DNA of 64,000 nucleotides from Phyllobacterium sp. 628. Lineage in GTDB: Bacteria; Pseudomonadota; Alphaproteobacteria; Rhizobiales; Rhizobiaceae. The translations under genes and the position numbers were made by a program. Below, piece by piece: positions 30,795 through 40,082 of the stretch. The notes below the pieces were generated by a model. The model was given only the letters and a program-made list of their open reading frames with translations. It was not told the DNA's origin and did no database searches. Each line of letters starts with the position of its first letter. Positions within the stretch are counted from its first letter, which is position 1. The stretch lies in contig NZ_CP050301.1 in NCBI RefSeq assembly GCF_014189505.1, positions 3,107,501 to 3,171,500 on the forward strand, written 5' to 3'.

Positions 30795-32701
30795 AGCTTC
30801 GCCGTCGTTTGAGTAGTGACGGACTGACGGACAGCGCGCGTCTTGTCGATCGCCTTTTCCATATAGGCATCACGTTGATAGACGTCGTCATAATACTGGA
30901 TGGCACCAGTTTTCGCGTCCGGCCATGCGGTGAAGTATGAAACATAAACCGGCAACTGGTCTTTGACGCGAACCTGACGCTCATTCTTGCCGAAATATTG
31001 GTTTAGTTCCTCAACCGGTACACCCAGCACCGCCGCAGCCATATCGCGCGGGTGTTCCAGACGGATACAACCATGGCTCAAAGCCCGCATATCCTTTTTA
31101 AAATAGGACTTCGCCGGGGTGTCATGCATATAAATGTCGTGGCTGTTCGGGAACAGGATTTTGAGTTCGCCCAGTGCATTGTCGAGGCTTGGCTTTTGAC
31201 GAATGCCAACACCACCGCCACTGGAAGCAACCTGCGACCAATCCACCGAGCTTGACGGAATAACCCGGCCGGATTTGTCGTAAACTTCGTAGCCGCTATT
31301 CTCGAGATAAGACGGGTTGTTGAGAATTTTCGGCATCATCTCGTTGAGAATGATCGACCGCGGTACACCCCATGACGGATTGAACACAACGGTTTCAATC
31401 ATATCATTGAAGAAATAGGTCTGGTTCGTCGGCGAACCGACAACAATATTCATCGCCAGCTTTTCGGTATTGTCGTCAAAATACTGGGCACGGTAGGCGG
31501 GCTGATTGATGAAAACGTAGCGCTTGCCGAAATCATGCGGCAACCAGCGCAGTCGTTCCATCGAATAGAGAATGCGATCACGTTTGGAACTGTTCGTTTC
31601 GCCCTGCAGCGAACTGATCGTACCACGGCCGATCACACCATCAGGCTTTTTGCCCTGACTTGTCTGGAAATCCTTGATCGCCTCGACGAGACTTTCGTCA
31701 TACACGGTAGCAGTCTCATGCGCCTGCAGCACGGCTTCATGCTTGGCCAAGAAATCCTTTGGCGCTTTTGCTTTGATCAGGGCAACAACATTGCGAATCT
31801 CCGGGTTTTCGTCACCCGGCCGGATCATCGTGCCCGGTGCAACGCGCACGGTTGTCTCGCCACTGCTGTCGCCGATCTCGTGCAGATTTTGTTTCAACTC
31901 TGTGTACCACTTGTTCTGTGGTTCAAAGCTGCGAAGCACTGCAGCTGCATCGCTGGACGAGGCCAGCTTGTTGATGACATCACGCGCCTTAACGCGGTCA
32001 ACAGCGAAATCATAGAAACCACTGAGCTTGTTCGGATTGATACGGCCGTCACCCTGATCCATCGCATAGCGCAGGGCGCGCGCCGACATGCTCAGCTCAA
32101 AATCGGCCAATTCTTTCAGGCGGGCGGGAATATTGGACCTGTCATAGTCATCAGCAGGCACTTTGACGGCATAATCCTGTGGATCAAGGCCCTCTTCGTT
32201 TGCTGCGTTAAACAATGCCGCGACAGCTTTCGCCTTGGCCGAAACGTCATATGACGATGTCCAGATGGGCTGCTGCTTGGTTGCATAATAAGCAACGATT
32301 GCATCAGCAATGTCCTTTTCGGCCAGCACGTTGGCCGCACGTATATGATCCAGCTTCAGGCCAAACTGTTCCATCGGAACCTGCGCACTGGAATCAGATG
32401 TATGGTCCGCCGAGGCAGTCAGTTGCGGATCTATCTTGGAAAAATCGATACGAACCAGCGCTTCCGGTTTGTAATCGTAATTCTTTGGTGCGGTGACTGT
32501 AACGCGCTTGATCGGCGCCGAACGTGATGGCGCTGTCGGCTGTATGGGCTGGGGCGGAAAGACCTGTTTTGATTCAACGCGCCGGTTACCGAACAGGAAA
32601 TCCATCAGATTCTCAGCGGCTGATGCCGGAGACATGGAAATGGCTGTTGCTGACAACATTGCAGCTACAAAGATCGCATGCTTTTTCGAATAGGAATTCA
32701 T
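30791..32701 (-). CDS. L,D-transpeptidase (YcbB/LdtD type) with peptidoglycan-binding domain
   Basis: A 636-residue exported enzyme that makes 3-3 crosslinks in peptidoglycan. Residues 1-28 are a signal peptide (ISMSPASAAE). The middle has a peptidoglycan-binding-type segment (IKDFQTSQGKKPDGVIGRGT), and the catalytic YkuD domain carries the cysteine in MRALSHGCIRLEHPRDMA. Length and architecture match YcbB-like transpeptidases. It overlaps the convergent Anbu gene by 4 bp. A second, smaller YkuD protein is divergently encoded 295 bp away. Confidence 0.92.
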   Translation of the reverse strand: MNSYSKKHAIFVAAMLSATAISMSPASAAENLMDFLFGNRRVESKQVFPPQPIQPTAPSRSAPIKRVTVTAPKNYDYKPEALVRIDFSKIDPQLTASADHTSDSSAQVPMEQFGLKLDHIRAANVLAEKDIADAIVAYYATKQQPIWTSSYDVSAKAKAVAALFNAANEEGLDPQDYAVKVPADDYDRSNIPARLKELADFELSMSARALRYAMDQGDGRINPNKLSGFYDFAVDRVKARDVINKLASSSDAAAVLRSFEPQNKWYTELKQNLHEIGDSSGETTVRVAPGTMIRPGDENPEIRNVVALIKAKAPKDFLAKHEAVLQAHETATVYDESLVEAIKDFQTSQGKKPDGVIGRGTISSLQGETNSSKRDRILYSMERLRWLPHDFGKRYVFINQPAYRAQYFDDNTEKLAMNIVVGSPTNQTYFFNDMIETVVFNPSWGVPRSIILNEMMPKILNNPSYLENSGYEVYDKSGRVIPSSSVDWSQVASSGGGVGIRQKPSLDNALGELKILFPNSHDIYMHDTPAKSYFKKDMRALSHGCIRLEHPRDMAAAVLGVPVEELNQYFGKNERQVRVKDQLPVYVSYFTAWPDAKTGAIQYYDDVYQRDAYMEKAIDKTRAVRQSVTTQTTAKL

Positions 32702-32996
32702 ATTGCTCGCCCAGATGGTACAGTCTCAACCCGCAGACAATGCAGGCCACGAATGATGATTCACAGCCAGTTTCGCCTCATCCTATTTACAATCTTTTAA
32801 CAATAACCCGCCCCCCGATTTATATTCACACGGACTGCCAAAAGCGCGGTGAATACGACTTTCGTATCATTTAACCCGATTCATCACAGCTTTCATCGCG
32901 ATTCGTGCGCTAGACCCTTGACCAAATCAATTCTTTTGCAAAACATGCAATAATGTCACAGCATAAGTGACTCGAAACATTGGATTGGGGGATTCG

Positions 32997-33605
32997 ATGA
33001 ACAATTATTTCCGTATAACTATGCTTTTCTTTGCCGTGATGGGCATAAGTACTTTAACAACACCTGCCGATGCGCGAGATACTCTTATAAAGAAAATATT
33101 TCTTGCCGGAAAACCTAAAAAATTAACGGGGAAATACCAATCGGATCGCTCTCCCATACCACGCCAATATGTCTCTTTTGCCACAGGCTATGCGCCGGGG
33201 ACGATCGTGATCAATACAGCACAGCGCCGTCTCTATCACGTGACGGAACCCGGTCGCGCCATGGCTTACGGCATCGGCGTTGGGCGTGAAGGTTTCACAT
33301 GGAGCGGCAGCAACCGCATTTCCCGGAAAGCGGAATGGCCGGGTTGGACACCGCCAACCATCATGCGGGCGCGCGAAGCCCGAAAAGGACGCATCTTGCC
33401 AGCCTACATGGCCGGTGGCCCCGGCAATCCGCTGGGCGCTCGCGCCATGTATCTCGGTTCCAGCATGTACCGCATTCACGGCACCAATCAGCCATGGACT
33501 ATCGGTCAGGCAATGTCTTCCGGCTGTATTCGCATGGCCAATGACGACGTGAAATATCTTTACGATCAGGTACCGATCGGCACGAGAGTCGTCGTGTTGC
33601 GATGA
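32997..33605 (+). CDS. L,D-transpeptidase (ErfK/YbiS/YkuD family)
   Basis: A roughly 202-residue periplasmic protein with signal peptide (cleavage near TTPADARD) and a YkuD catalytic domain ending in YRIHGTNQPWTIGQ and AMSSGCIRMANDDV; the cysteine and histidine are both present. Enzymes of this short type link lipoproteins or outer-membrane proteins to peptidoglycan, or form 3-3 crosslinks, in rhizobia and Brucella. The ATG at 32997 follows GGGGGA. It is 1 bp from the convergent DUF971 gene. Confidence 0.92.
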   Translation: MNNYFRITMLFFAVMGISTLTTPADARDTLIKKIFLAGKPKKLTGKYQSDRSPIPRQYVSFATGYAPGTIVINTAQRRLYHVTEPGRAMAYGIGVGREGFTWSGSNRISRKAEWPGWTPPTIMRAREARKGRILPAYMAGGPGNPLGARAMYLGSSMYRIHGTNQPWTIGQAMSSGCIRMANDDVKYLYDQVPIGTRVVVLR

Positions 33606-33606
33606 C

Positions 33607-33987
33607 CTAATGGGAGCGGCGCGTGAGGACAGGCTCGCGGCTCAAGCCTTTCGCTGCCAGTTCATCGAGATAGGCCTGCCAGCGTTCGTCTCTGTTCCGG
33701 CCAAGATCGATCAGATAATCCCAGCTGAACAACCCGGTATCGTGCATATCATCAAAGGTAATACGCACCGCATAATTGCCAATGGGCTCCATCTTGGTGA
33801 TTTCGACATTGCTCTTGCCCGACACAGTCACACGCTGCTCCGGCGAATGACCCTGCACTTCTGCCGAGGGTGAAGCCACGCGTAGCAATTCCGCGCTTAA
33901 GGCGTAACTTTCTCCCGTATCAAACGTAATAGTCAGCGACCGGCGATCCTTGCTTACACGCAGTTCCTTGGGCCAGACATTGGTCAT
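33607..33987 (-). CDS. DUF971 domain-containing protein
   Basis: A 126-residue cytoplasmic protein with the DUF971 (GBBH-like N-terminal) fold: WPKELRVSKDRRSLTITFD, then SAELLRVASPSAEVQGH and the C-terminal GLFSWDYLIDLG. Similar proteins occur as a domain of gamma-butyrobetaine hydroxylase and near iron-sulfur or MoCo genes. Here it is divergent from moaA with 137 bp between the starts. Function unknown. Confidence 0.85.
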   Translation of the reverse strand: MTNVWPKELRVSKDRRSLTITFDTGESYALSAELLRVASPSAEVQGHSPEQRVTVSGKSNVEITKMEPIGNYAVRITFDDMHDTGLFSWDYLIDLGRNRDERWQAYLDELAAKGLSREPVLTRRSH

Positions 33988-34124
33988 GATATTACTCCTT
34001 GATACGAATTCTTCTCTATGCCGCTAAGAATGGAGCCGCAAGTCGGCAATCACAGTTGCGACATAACCTTAGATTGACTGGACAACAGATGGTCGCCGCC
34101 CTATTTCTTCAAAAGGAGGTTTCC

Positions 34125-35159
34125 TTGGACCACATTGCATTGCTTGACAGACCTGTTGCCCAGACGCCTATGATTGATCCTTTCGGCAGGACAATCAGCT
34201 ATTTGCGCGTATCTGTGACCGATAGATGCGATTTCCGTTGCACCTATTGCATGTCCGAGCATATGACATTTCTGCCCAAGAAAGACCTTTTGACGCTCGA
34301 AGAGCTGGACAGGCTGTGCACCGCTTTCATCGAGAAAGGCGTCAAGAAATTGCGCCTGACTGGCGGCGAACCACTGGTCCGCAAGAATATCATGCATCTG
34401 ATTGGCGAACTGTCGCGCCATCTGCGCACCGGCGCACTTGAAGAACTGACGCTGACGACAAATGGTTCGCAGCTTGCACGATACGCGCGCGAACTGGCTG
34501 ATCACGGCGTAAAGCGCATCAATGTATCGCTCGACACGCTTGATCCGGAAAAATTCCATGCGATCACCCGCTGGGGCGATTTGAACCGCGTTCTGGAAGG
34601 CATAGATGCCGCGCAGCGCGCTGGTATTAAAATCAAACTCAACGCCGTGGCACTTAAGGGTTTTAACGATCACGAAATCCCTGAAATGATCCGCTGGGCG
34701 CATGCCCGCGATATGGATCTGACGCTCATCGAAACCATGCCGATGGGCGAGATTGATCTCGACCGTACGGACCAGTATCTGCCGCTGTCGATGGTACGCA
34801 GCGATCTGGCGCGGGAATTCACGCTGGAAGACATTCCTTACAAGACCGGCGGTCCCGCCCGCTATTCCTCGATCAAGGAAACCGGTGGCCGTCTCGGCTT
34901 CATCACACCGATGACGCACAATTTCTGCGAAAGCTGCAATCGCGTCCGCCTTACGTGCACCGGCACACTGTATATGTGCCTTGGTCAGGAAGATGCTGCG
35001 GATCTGCGCGAGCCGCTACGGGCATCTGAGGGCAACGAACTGCTCAGCAATGCGATTGATGAAGCTATCGGCCGTAAGCCGAAGGGGCATGATTTCATCA
35101 TAGACCGCAACCATAATCGCCCGGCTGTTTCCCGCCATATGAGCGTAACCGGCGGTTAA
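34125..35159 (+). CDS. moaA: GTP 3',8-cyclase MoaA
   Basis: A radical SAM enzyme of about 344 residues for the first step of molybdenum cofactor synthesis (GTP to cyclic 3',8-dihydro-GTP). The N-terminal Fe-S cluster is held by CDFRCTYC. The SAM-binding [11 protein letters not shown] follows, and the C-terminal cluster motif is [20 protein letters not shown]. The ORF can be extended to 33999, but a TTG at 34125 has a near-perfect AAGGAGG 8 bp upstream and matches the usual family length, so I take it as the start. Confidence 0.92.
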   Translation: MDHIALLDRPVAQTPMIDPFGRTISYLRVSVTDRCDFRCTYCMSEHMTFLPKKDLLTLEELDRLCTAFIEKGVKKLRLTGGEPLVRKNIMHLIGELSRHLRTGALEELTLTTNGSQLARYARELADHGVKRINVSLDTLDPEKFHAITRWGDLNRVLEGIDAAQRAGIKIKLNAVALKGFNDHEIPEMIRWAHARDMDLTLIETMPMGEIDLDRTDQYLPLSMVRSDLAREFTLEDIPYKTGGPARYSSIKETGGRLGFITPMTHNFCESCNRVRLTCTGTLYMCLGQEDAADLREPLRASEGNELLSNAIDEAIGRKPKGHDFIIDRNHNRPAVSRHMSVTGG

Positions 35160-35192
35160 ACAAGTCTTCGCAGTCTCTATCCAACATTCCGA

Positions 35193-36194
35193 ATGCGCAG
35201 AGCCGTCTGGCCTGATATATCAATATCAGCGATTCTGGGGGAGAATCGTCAGCTCTCATTTGGAATAAACACCTTGGCGCTTTCGCCCAACCTTCGTGGC
35301 AGCCTGTATATGGCCATTGGCATGGCCAGTTTCACATTCAATGATGCCACCGTGAAGCTCGTCGCCGAACACATGAATATGGGACAGGTCATGCTGGTGC
35401 GCGGTTCATTCGCAACCATTATGATCCTGCTGCTTGGCTGGCATCAGGGCATGCTCATACCGCTGCGCCATGCGCTGCACCGGATGACCATCCTGCGCGT
35501 TGTCGGTGAAGTCGTGGGTACAGTCAGCTTTCTCGTTGCGCTGGTTCACGTGCCTCTCGCCTTGACGTCAGCAATCCTGCAAGCCCTGCCGCTGGCAGTA
35601 ACGCTTGGAGCGGCGGTGTTTCTGGGTGAACCGGTGGGCTGGCGGCGCTGGATTGCCATTGCCATCGGCTTTACAGGCGTGCTCATCATTGTTCGTCCCG
35701 GTTACGATGGCGTAAGCCATTATGTGCTGCTTATCGTCATCACTGTGATCTTCGCAGCCATGCGCGATCTCGCGACACGTAGAGTTCCCAAGACTATCCC
35801 TGTTCTGATGATATCGGCCCTCACATCTGTTGGCGTCTCAGTCGCTGGCATCGGCATGATCATTCCCTTGGGCGGATGGACACCGATGACCCTGACCAAT
35901 ACCGCGCTTTTGTTTTTCGCCTCGTGCTGTGTGATCGTGGCCTATCACTTCATCATCCTTGCCATGCGAGAAGGTGAAATTTCGTTCGTTGCACCCTTCC
36001 GTTACACAAGCCTGATTTGGGCTATCCTGCTCGGCTTCCTGTTCTTTGGTGATCTGCCTGATATTCCCATGATCATCGGCGCTGTGATCGTCATTGGCAG
36101 CGGGCTATATACGCTCTACCGTGAGCGTATTGTCGGCCGGCTGGTACCGGTCGCCACAGCAGCGGCGGTCAGTTCTTCGCCCGATGGAGTTTAG
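35193..36194 (+). CDS. EamA/DMT superfamily transporter
   Basis: An approximately 333-residue inner-membrane protein with ten predicted helices in two EamA repeats (first at about residue 38, LYMAIGMASFTFNDATVKLV; second starting near LIVITVIFAAMRDLATRR). Family members export or import metabolites and drugs; the substrate is unknown. No ribosome-binding site precedes the ATG at 35193; TTG at 35274 with GGA upstream is an alternative that would remove 27 residues. It lies between moaA and mobA on the same strand and may be in their transcript. Confidence 0.8.
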   Translation: MRRAVWPDISISAILGENRQLSFGINTLALSPNLRGSLYMAIGMASFTFNDATVKLVAEHMNMGQVMLVRGSFATIMILLLGWHQGMLIPLRHALHRMTILRVVGEVVGTVSFLVALVHVPLALTSAILQALPLAVTLGAAVFLGEPVGWRRWIAIAIGFTGVLIIVRPGYDGVSHYVLLIVITVIFAAMRDLATRRVPKTIPVLMISALTSVGVSVAGIGMIIPLGGWTPMTLTNTALLFFASCCVIVAYHFIILAMREGEISFVAPFRYTSLIWAILLGFLFFGDLPDIPMIIGAVIVIGSGLYTLYRERIVGRLVPVATAAAVSSSPDGV

Positions 36195-36197
36195 GCA

Positions 36198-36827
36198 TTG
36201 CGCATTGCAGGCATTATTCTGGCAGGCGGACGGTCGAGCCGGATGGATGGAAACGATAAGGCACTCCTGCCCTTCGGCGATGATCGCCTGATTGATCGTA
36301 TTGCGGCCCGGCTCTCGGCGCAGCTCGATACAATCGCGATCAACAGCAACAGCGATCCTGCAGCATTTGCCAATCTGCAGATACCTGTTATTCCCGATGA
36401 CATCGCGGGATTTGCCGGCCCCATGGCAGGTATTCTTGCGGGGATGGACTGGGCGGCCAACCAGTCTATGCCATTTACCCATATACTGACGGTTGCAACA
36501 GACACGCCATTTTTCCCGGACAATCTGGCTGCTGTGCTTTGCAAAACTGTCGATCAGCGTGAAGACCATATCGCAGTTGCGATCTCAGGTGGCATATGGC
36601 ATCCGGTTTTCGGCCTTTGGCCGGTCGCCCAGCGCGATGAACTTCGGCAATGGCTACACGACCCCCAAAATCGCCGCGTTCGCATGTGGATCGAAACCCA
36701 TCCGCATCGAATAGCGAATTTTCCGCTGGTTGCCACGCAATCCGGTGATCCTTTCGATCCGTTTTTCAATATCAATCGACCCGGCGATCTGGAGCAGGCT
36801 AGGTTGCGGGCTGAAGAATCGCATTAA
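36198..36827 (+). CDS. mobA: Molybdenum cofactor guanylyltransferase
   Basis: A 209-residue enzyme that attaches GMP to molybdopterin to give MGD. It has the nucleotide-binding opening GIILAGGRSSRMDGNDKAL, the acidic metal site in TVATDTPFF and HPVFGLWP. The start is TTG with GGAG 8 bp upstream, 4 bp after the transporter stop; it overlaps mobB by one base (TAATG), so the pair is translationally coupled. Confidence 0.92.
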   Translation: MRIAGIILAGGRSSRMDGNDKALLPFGDDRLIDRIAARLSAQLDTIAINSNSDPAAFANLQIPVIPDDIAGFAGPMAGILAGMDWAANQSMPFTHILTVATDTPFFPDNLAAVLCKTVDQREDHIAVAISGGIWHPVFGLWPVAQRDELRQWLHDPQNRRVRMWIETHPHRIANFPLVATQSGDPFDPFFNINRPGDLEQARLRAEESH

Positions 36828-37351
36828 TGGAAGACCGCGCCATGACCCACCGTATCTTTGGCATAACCGGCTGGAAAAATTCAGGGAAAACGACGTTAAC
36901 AGTCAAGCTTGTCACCGAACTGATCCGCCGGGGCTGGAAGATTTCAACGATCAAACATGCGCATCATGATTTTGATATCGACAAGGAAGGCACCGACTCT
37001 TGGCGTCACCGCAAGGCTGGCGCAGGCGAAGTAGCGATTGTTTCCGACCATAGATGGGCGCTGATGCATGAATTGGCGGATGAGAACGAGCCGTCCCTGG
37101 ATGAGATTATCGCCCGATTTTCTCCCTGCGACCTTGTGCTGGTGGAAGGCTACAAGCGCGAAGGCCACAAAAAGATTGAAACCCGCCGCCGTGATGGCAG
37201 AGCCGGTGACCCGCTGGCCCCTCATGACCCCACCATTGTTGCCGTAGCCAGTGACTTTACCATCGAAGACAGTGCGATTCCTGTCTTCGATCTCAATGAT
37301 GTCGATGGACTGGCTGATTTAATTGAGCGCGAGATGAACCTTGGGCATTGA
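36827..37351 (+). CDS. mobB: Molybdopterin-guanine dinucleotide biosynthesis protein B
   Basis: A 174-residue GTP-binding protein that assists mobA. The P-loop is FGITGWKNSGKTTLT, followed by STIKHAHHDFDID and LVEGYKREGHKKIE, all typical of MobB. The ATG overlaps the mobA stop; a second ATG (MTHRIFG) five codons later is an alternative. It is the last gene of the moaA-to-mobB run. No terminator with a clear T-tract is seen after it; the gap to the binding-protein gene is 233 bp. Confidence 0.92.
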   Translation: MEDRAMTHRIFGITGWKNSGKTTLTVKLVTELIRRGWKISTIKHAHHDFDIDKEGTDSWRHRKAGAGEVAIVSDHRWALMHELADENEPSLDEIIARFSPCDLVLVEGYKREGHKKIETRRRDGRAGDPLAPHDPTIVAVASDFTIEDSAIPVFDLNDVDGLADLIEREMNLGH

Positions 37352-37584
37352 CGCAGTCATGAAATGACGTTTCGCGAGAGGCTCGCGCAAGAAAAATATA
37401 ATCCCGTAACAATTATGTGGTTTTGCCGTCTTGAATCGCTCGGTGACGAAAGATTCCCGGTTGCTTTTAACAGAAAACTAGTGGGAATATCCTCGGTCAG
37501 GAGCAGTAGAAAAACTGCGACCTTGCCCGGAAGGCTGTCCAAAAGAACAGGGGAACAGCCGGGCCACAAAAGAGAGGTTGAATA

Positions 37585-38373
37585 ATGCGTATCACCAAGC
37601 GTCTCGCACTCGGCTTAGCTGCCGCTGCCCTTGCTTTGTCCGTGGGAGCGGCACACGCAGAGGACGCTCTGAAGCTGACCATTGCTTCGGAGGGAGCCTA
37701 TCCGCCCTTTAACAATCTGACACCGGATGGCAAGCTGGAAGGCTTCGATATTGATATCGGCAAGGCCCTTTGCGACGAGATGAAGGCACAGTGCACATTC
37801 GTTTCTCAGGATTGGGATGGCATGATTCCCGCCCTGCAGGCTGGCAAGTTCGATGCCATCATCGCATCGATGTCGATCACAGAGGAACGCCTGAAGAAGG
37901 TTGATTTCTCCAAGAAGTACTACAACACGCCTCCAGGCATTGCCGTACCGAAGGATTCCGCGCTGAAGGACGTCACGCCGGAATCACTCAAGGGCAAAAC
38001 CCTCGGTGTGCAGGCTTCAACAAGCCACTCGAACTTTGCCGAAGCCAAGTATAGCGGCGCCGACATCAAGATGTACCCGACAGCTGACGAATATAAGCTC
38101 GATCTCGCCAATGGCCGTATCGATGCAGCGATGGATGACTCGGTTGTGCTCGGCCAGTGGCTCGACAGCGATGCAGGCAAGTGCTGCAAGCTTCTGGGCA
38201 CCATTACTCCGGATCCAATCATCCACGGCCCCGGCGCCGGCGTGACGGTCAAGAAGGGCAACACTGCCTTGGCTGACAAGTTCTCTGCCGCTATCGTGGC
38301 GATCCGCAAGAACGGAAAATACAAGGAAATCAACGACAAGTACTTCAAGCTTGACGTTTACGGCGCCGAGTAA
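37585..38373 (+). CDS. Amino-acid ABC transporter substrate-binding protein
   Basis: A 262-residue periplasmic binding protein of the ArgT/HisJ (lysine-arginine-ornithine) type. The signal peptide ends near GAAHAEDAL. The binding domain shows FNNLTPDGKLEGFDIDIGKA, DWDGMIPALQAGKFDAI and ASMSITEERLKKVDFSKKYY, the signature of family 3 solute-binding proteins. AGAGAGG precedes the ATG. A stem-loop follows the gene before the permease genes. Likely ligand is a basic or polar amino acid or an opine-like compound. Confidence 0.92.
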   Translation: MRITKRLALGLAAAALALSVGAAHAEDALKLTIASEGAYPPFNNLTPDGKLEGFDIDIGKALCDEMKAQCTFVSQDWDGMIPALQAGKFDAIIASMSITEERLKKVDFSKKYYNTPPGIAVPKDSALKDVTPESLKGKTLGVQASTSHSNFAEAKYSGADIKMYPTADEYKLDLANGRIDAAMDDSVVLGQWLDSDAGKCCKLLGTITPDPIIHGPGAGVTVKKGNTALADKFSAAIVAIRKNGKYKEINDKYFKLDVYGAE

Positions 38374-38405
38374 TCAAAGCTCGTTTTCAGAATCGACCAA
38401 TCAAG

Positions 38406-38427
38406 GATGGCGGATAATCCCGCCATC
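38406..38427 (+). terminator. Stem-loop between binding-protein and permease genes
   Basis: Arms gatggcgg and ccgccatc around a 6-base loop, then TCTTTCC. Such structures commonly raise the level of binding protein relative to permease by partial termination or by protecting the upstream mRNA. Confidence 0.75.
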
Positions 38428-38513
38428 TCTTTCCATGTCTTAAGTTAAAAAATGACAGGCCGGTCCGATAATCGGGCACTGGGGAATGGCCTGCAAAAGA
38501 ATGAAAGAAGCCT

Positions 38514-39224
38514 ATGGGCTCAATTGCGTTATTGGGATTTGGTGAAGGCGGCTGGGGCTATAGTATTGCAAGCGGCATTCTTGTGACCGTCAGTCTTGCA
38601 CTTGCGACATTGCCCATTGGACTGCTCATCGGATTTTTCGTGGCTCTCGGCAAACAGGCGGCGGAACCGTCCATCAGGCTCGCGGCCAACATGTACACCA
38701 CGATCTTCCGTGGCCTGCCCGAACTGCTGACACTGTTTCTCGTTTATTTCGGCGCTCAGATCGGCATCCAAAAGCTCGGCGCTATGCTTGGTTTTTCCGG
38801 AACGATCGAAATCAATTCGTTCTTGGCCGGAATGTTCGCCATGGGCGCTGTGTTCTCGTCCTATGCCAGCGAGGTTTTCCTGTCGGCATTTCGCGCCATC
38901 CCGCGCGGGCAATACGAAGGCGGCTATGCCATAGGCCTCTCCTATGGCCAGACGATGTGGAAAGTGGTTCTGCCACAGCTGATCCGCATCGCCCTGCCCG
39001 GTCTTTCCAATCTCTGGATGATCCTGCTCAAGGACACTGCGCTGGTTTCAGCCATCGGACTTGCCGACATCTTGCGGCAAACCGGCGTTGCGGCGCGCGT
39101 CACCAAACATGCCTTCCTGTTTTATGGTACGGCCTGCATGATCTATCTGGTGCTCGCCATCCTTTCTTCGTTCGTTATCAACGCCATTGAAAAGCGCACG
39201 ACAGCCAGTGGAGTGCGTCGATGA
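38514..39224 (+). CDS. Amino-acid ABC transporter permease (HisQ type)
   Basis: A 236-residue inner-membrane permease of the HisMQ family with about five hydrophobic segments. The EAA loop is EGGYAIGLSYGQTMWKVVLP, close to its expected position after the fourth segment. It ends in an ATGA-type 4-bp overlap with the next permease gene. With the second permease it would form a heterodimer that receives ligand from the binding protein. Confidence 0.92.
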   Translation: MGSIALLGFGEGGWGYSIASGILVTVSLALATLPIGLLIGFFVALGKQAAEPSIRLAANMYTTIFRGLPELLTLFLVYFGAQIGIQKLGAMLGFSGTIEINSFLAGMFAMGAVFSSYASEVFLSAFRAIPRGQYEGGYAIGLSYGQTMWKVVLPQLIRIALPGLSNLWMILLKDTALVSAIGLADILRQTGVAARVTKHAFLFYGTACMIYLVLAILSSFVINAIEKRTTASGVRR

Positions 39225-40057
39225 CCCAAACCTTCATCAATGCGCGCACAGCAACAGTGACCCGTCCACCCGCACCGGCCAAACGCTGGACCAAAACGCG
39301 GATTATCGGCCACTTGCTCGTTGCTTTCTGGGCCGCGCTGATTATCGGGCTCGTGCTTGATCTCTATAGCGCTTGGGATATCACCCTGATCGAGACCTAC
39401 GGGCCAAAATATTGGCAGGGCCTCGTCACCACTCTGACACTCGTATTCAGCTCCATCATTTTTGGCGCCATCCTGTCGGTCCCTGTCGCTTTCGGCAGAA
39501 TGAGCAAGAACAGGATCGGGTCGGCAATTGCCTATGCCTATGTCTATTTTTTCCGTGGCACGCCGCTGATCGCGCAGGTCTTTCTGATGTATTACGGCGT
39601 CAGTGAATTTAGAGAAAAACTCGAATATGTCGGCCTCTGGTGGTTCTTCCGTGAAGCCTGGTATTGCGCGTTTCTTGCATTTGCATTGAATACGGCTGCC
39701 TATCAGGCGGAGATATTGCGCGGCGCAATCCAGAGCGTATCGCTTGGGCAATGGGAAGGCGCGGCATCTCTGGGCATTTCCAAGTTTGTCACGTTCCGCA
39801 AAGTCATCCTGCCACAAGCATTGATTGTTGCATTGCGTCCCTACGGCAACGAAGTCATCCTGATGATCAAGGGCTCCGCCATCGTTGCGTTGGTCACAGT
39901 CTATGACCTCATGGGGTACACAAAGCTTGCTTATTCACGCACTTTCGACTTCCAGGCCTACCTTTGGGCCGCTATCTTCTACCTCGTGCTCGTAGAAGTA
40001 TTGCGTCACATCTGGGACTGGATGGAGCGCCGCATCACGCGACATCTGATACGCTGA
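39221..40057 (+). CDS. Amino-acid ABC transporter permease (HisM type)
   Basis: A 278-residue partner permease with an N-terminal extension of about 35 residues. Hydrophobic segments start near HLLVAFWAALIIGLVLDLY; the EAA loop is WEGAASLGISKFVTFRKVIL. It overlaps the preceding permease gene by 4 bp. The ATP-binding protein needed to power the system is not encoded next to it; the next gene is a glutathione S-transferase. The ATPase must be elsewhere or shared. Confidence 0.92.
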   Translation: MTQTFINARTATVTRPPAPAKRWTKTRIIGHLLVAFWAALIIGLVLDLYSAWDITLIETYGPKYWQGLVTTLTLVFSSIIFGAILSVPVAFGRMSKNRIGSAIAYAYVYFFRGTPLIAQVFLMYYGVSEFREKLEYVGLWWFFREAWYCAFLAFALNTAAYQAEILRGAIQSVSLGQWEGAASLGISKFVTFRKVILPQALIVALRPYGNEVILMIKGSAIVALVTVYDLMGYTKLAYSRTFDFQAYLWAAIFYLVLVEVLRHIWDWMERRITRHLIR

Positions 40058-40082
40058 TCACATCATTGAAAAGAACCAAATC

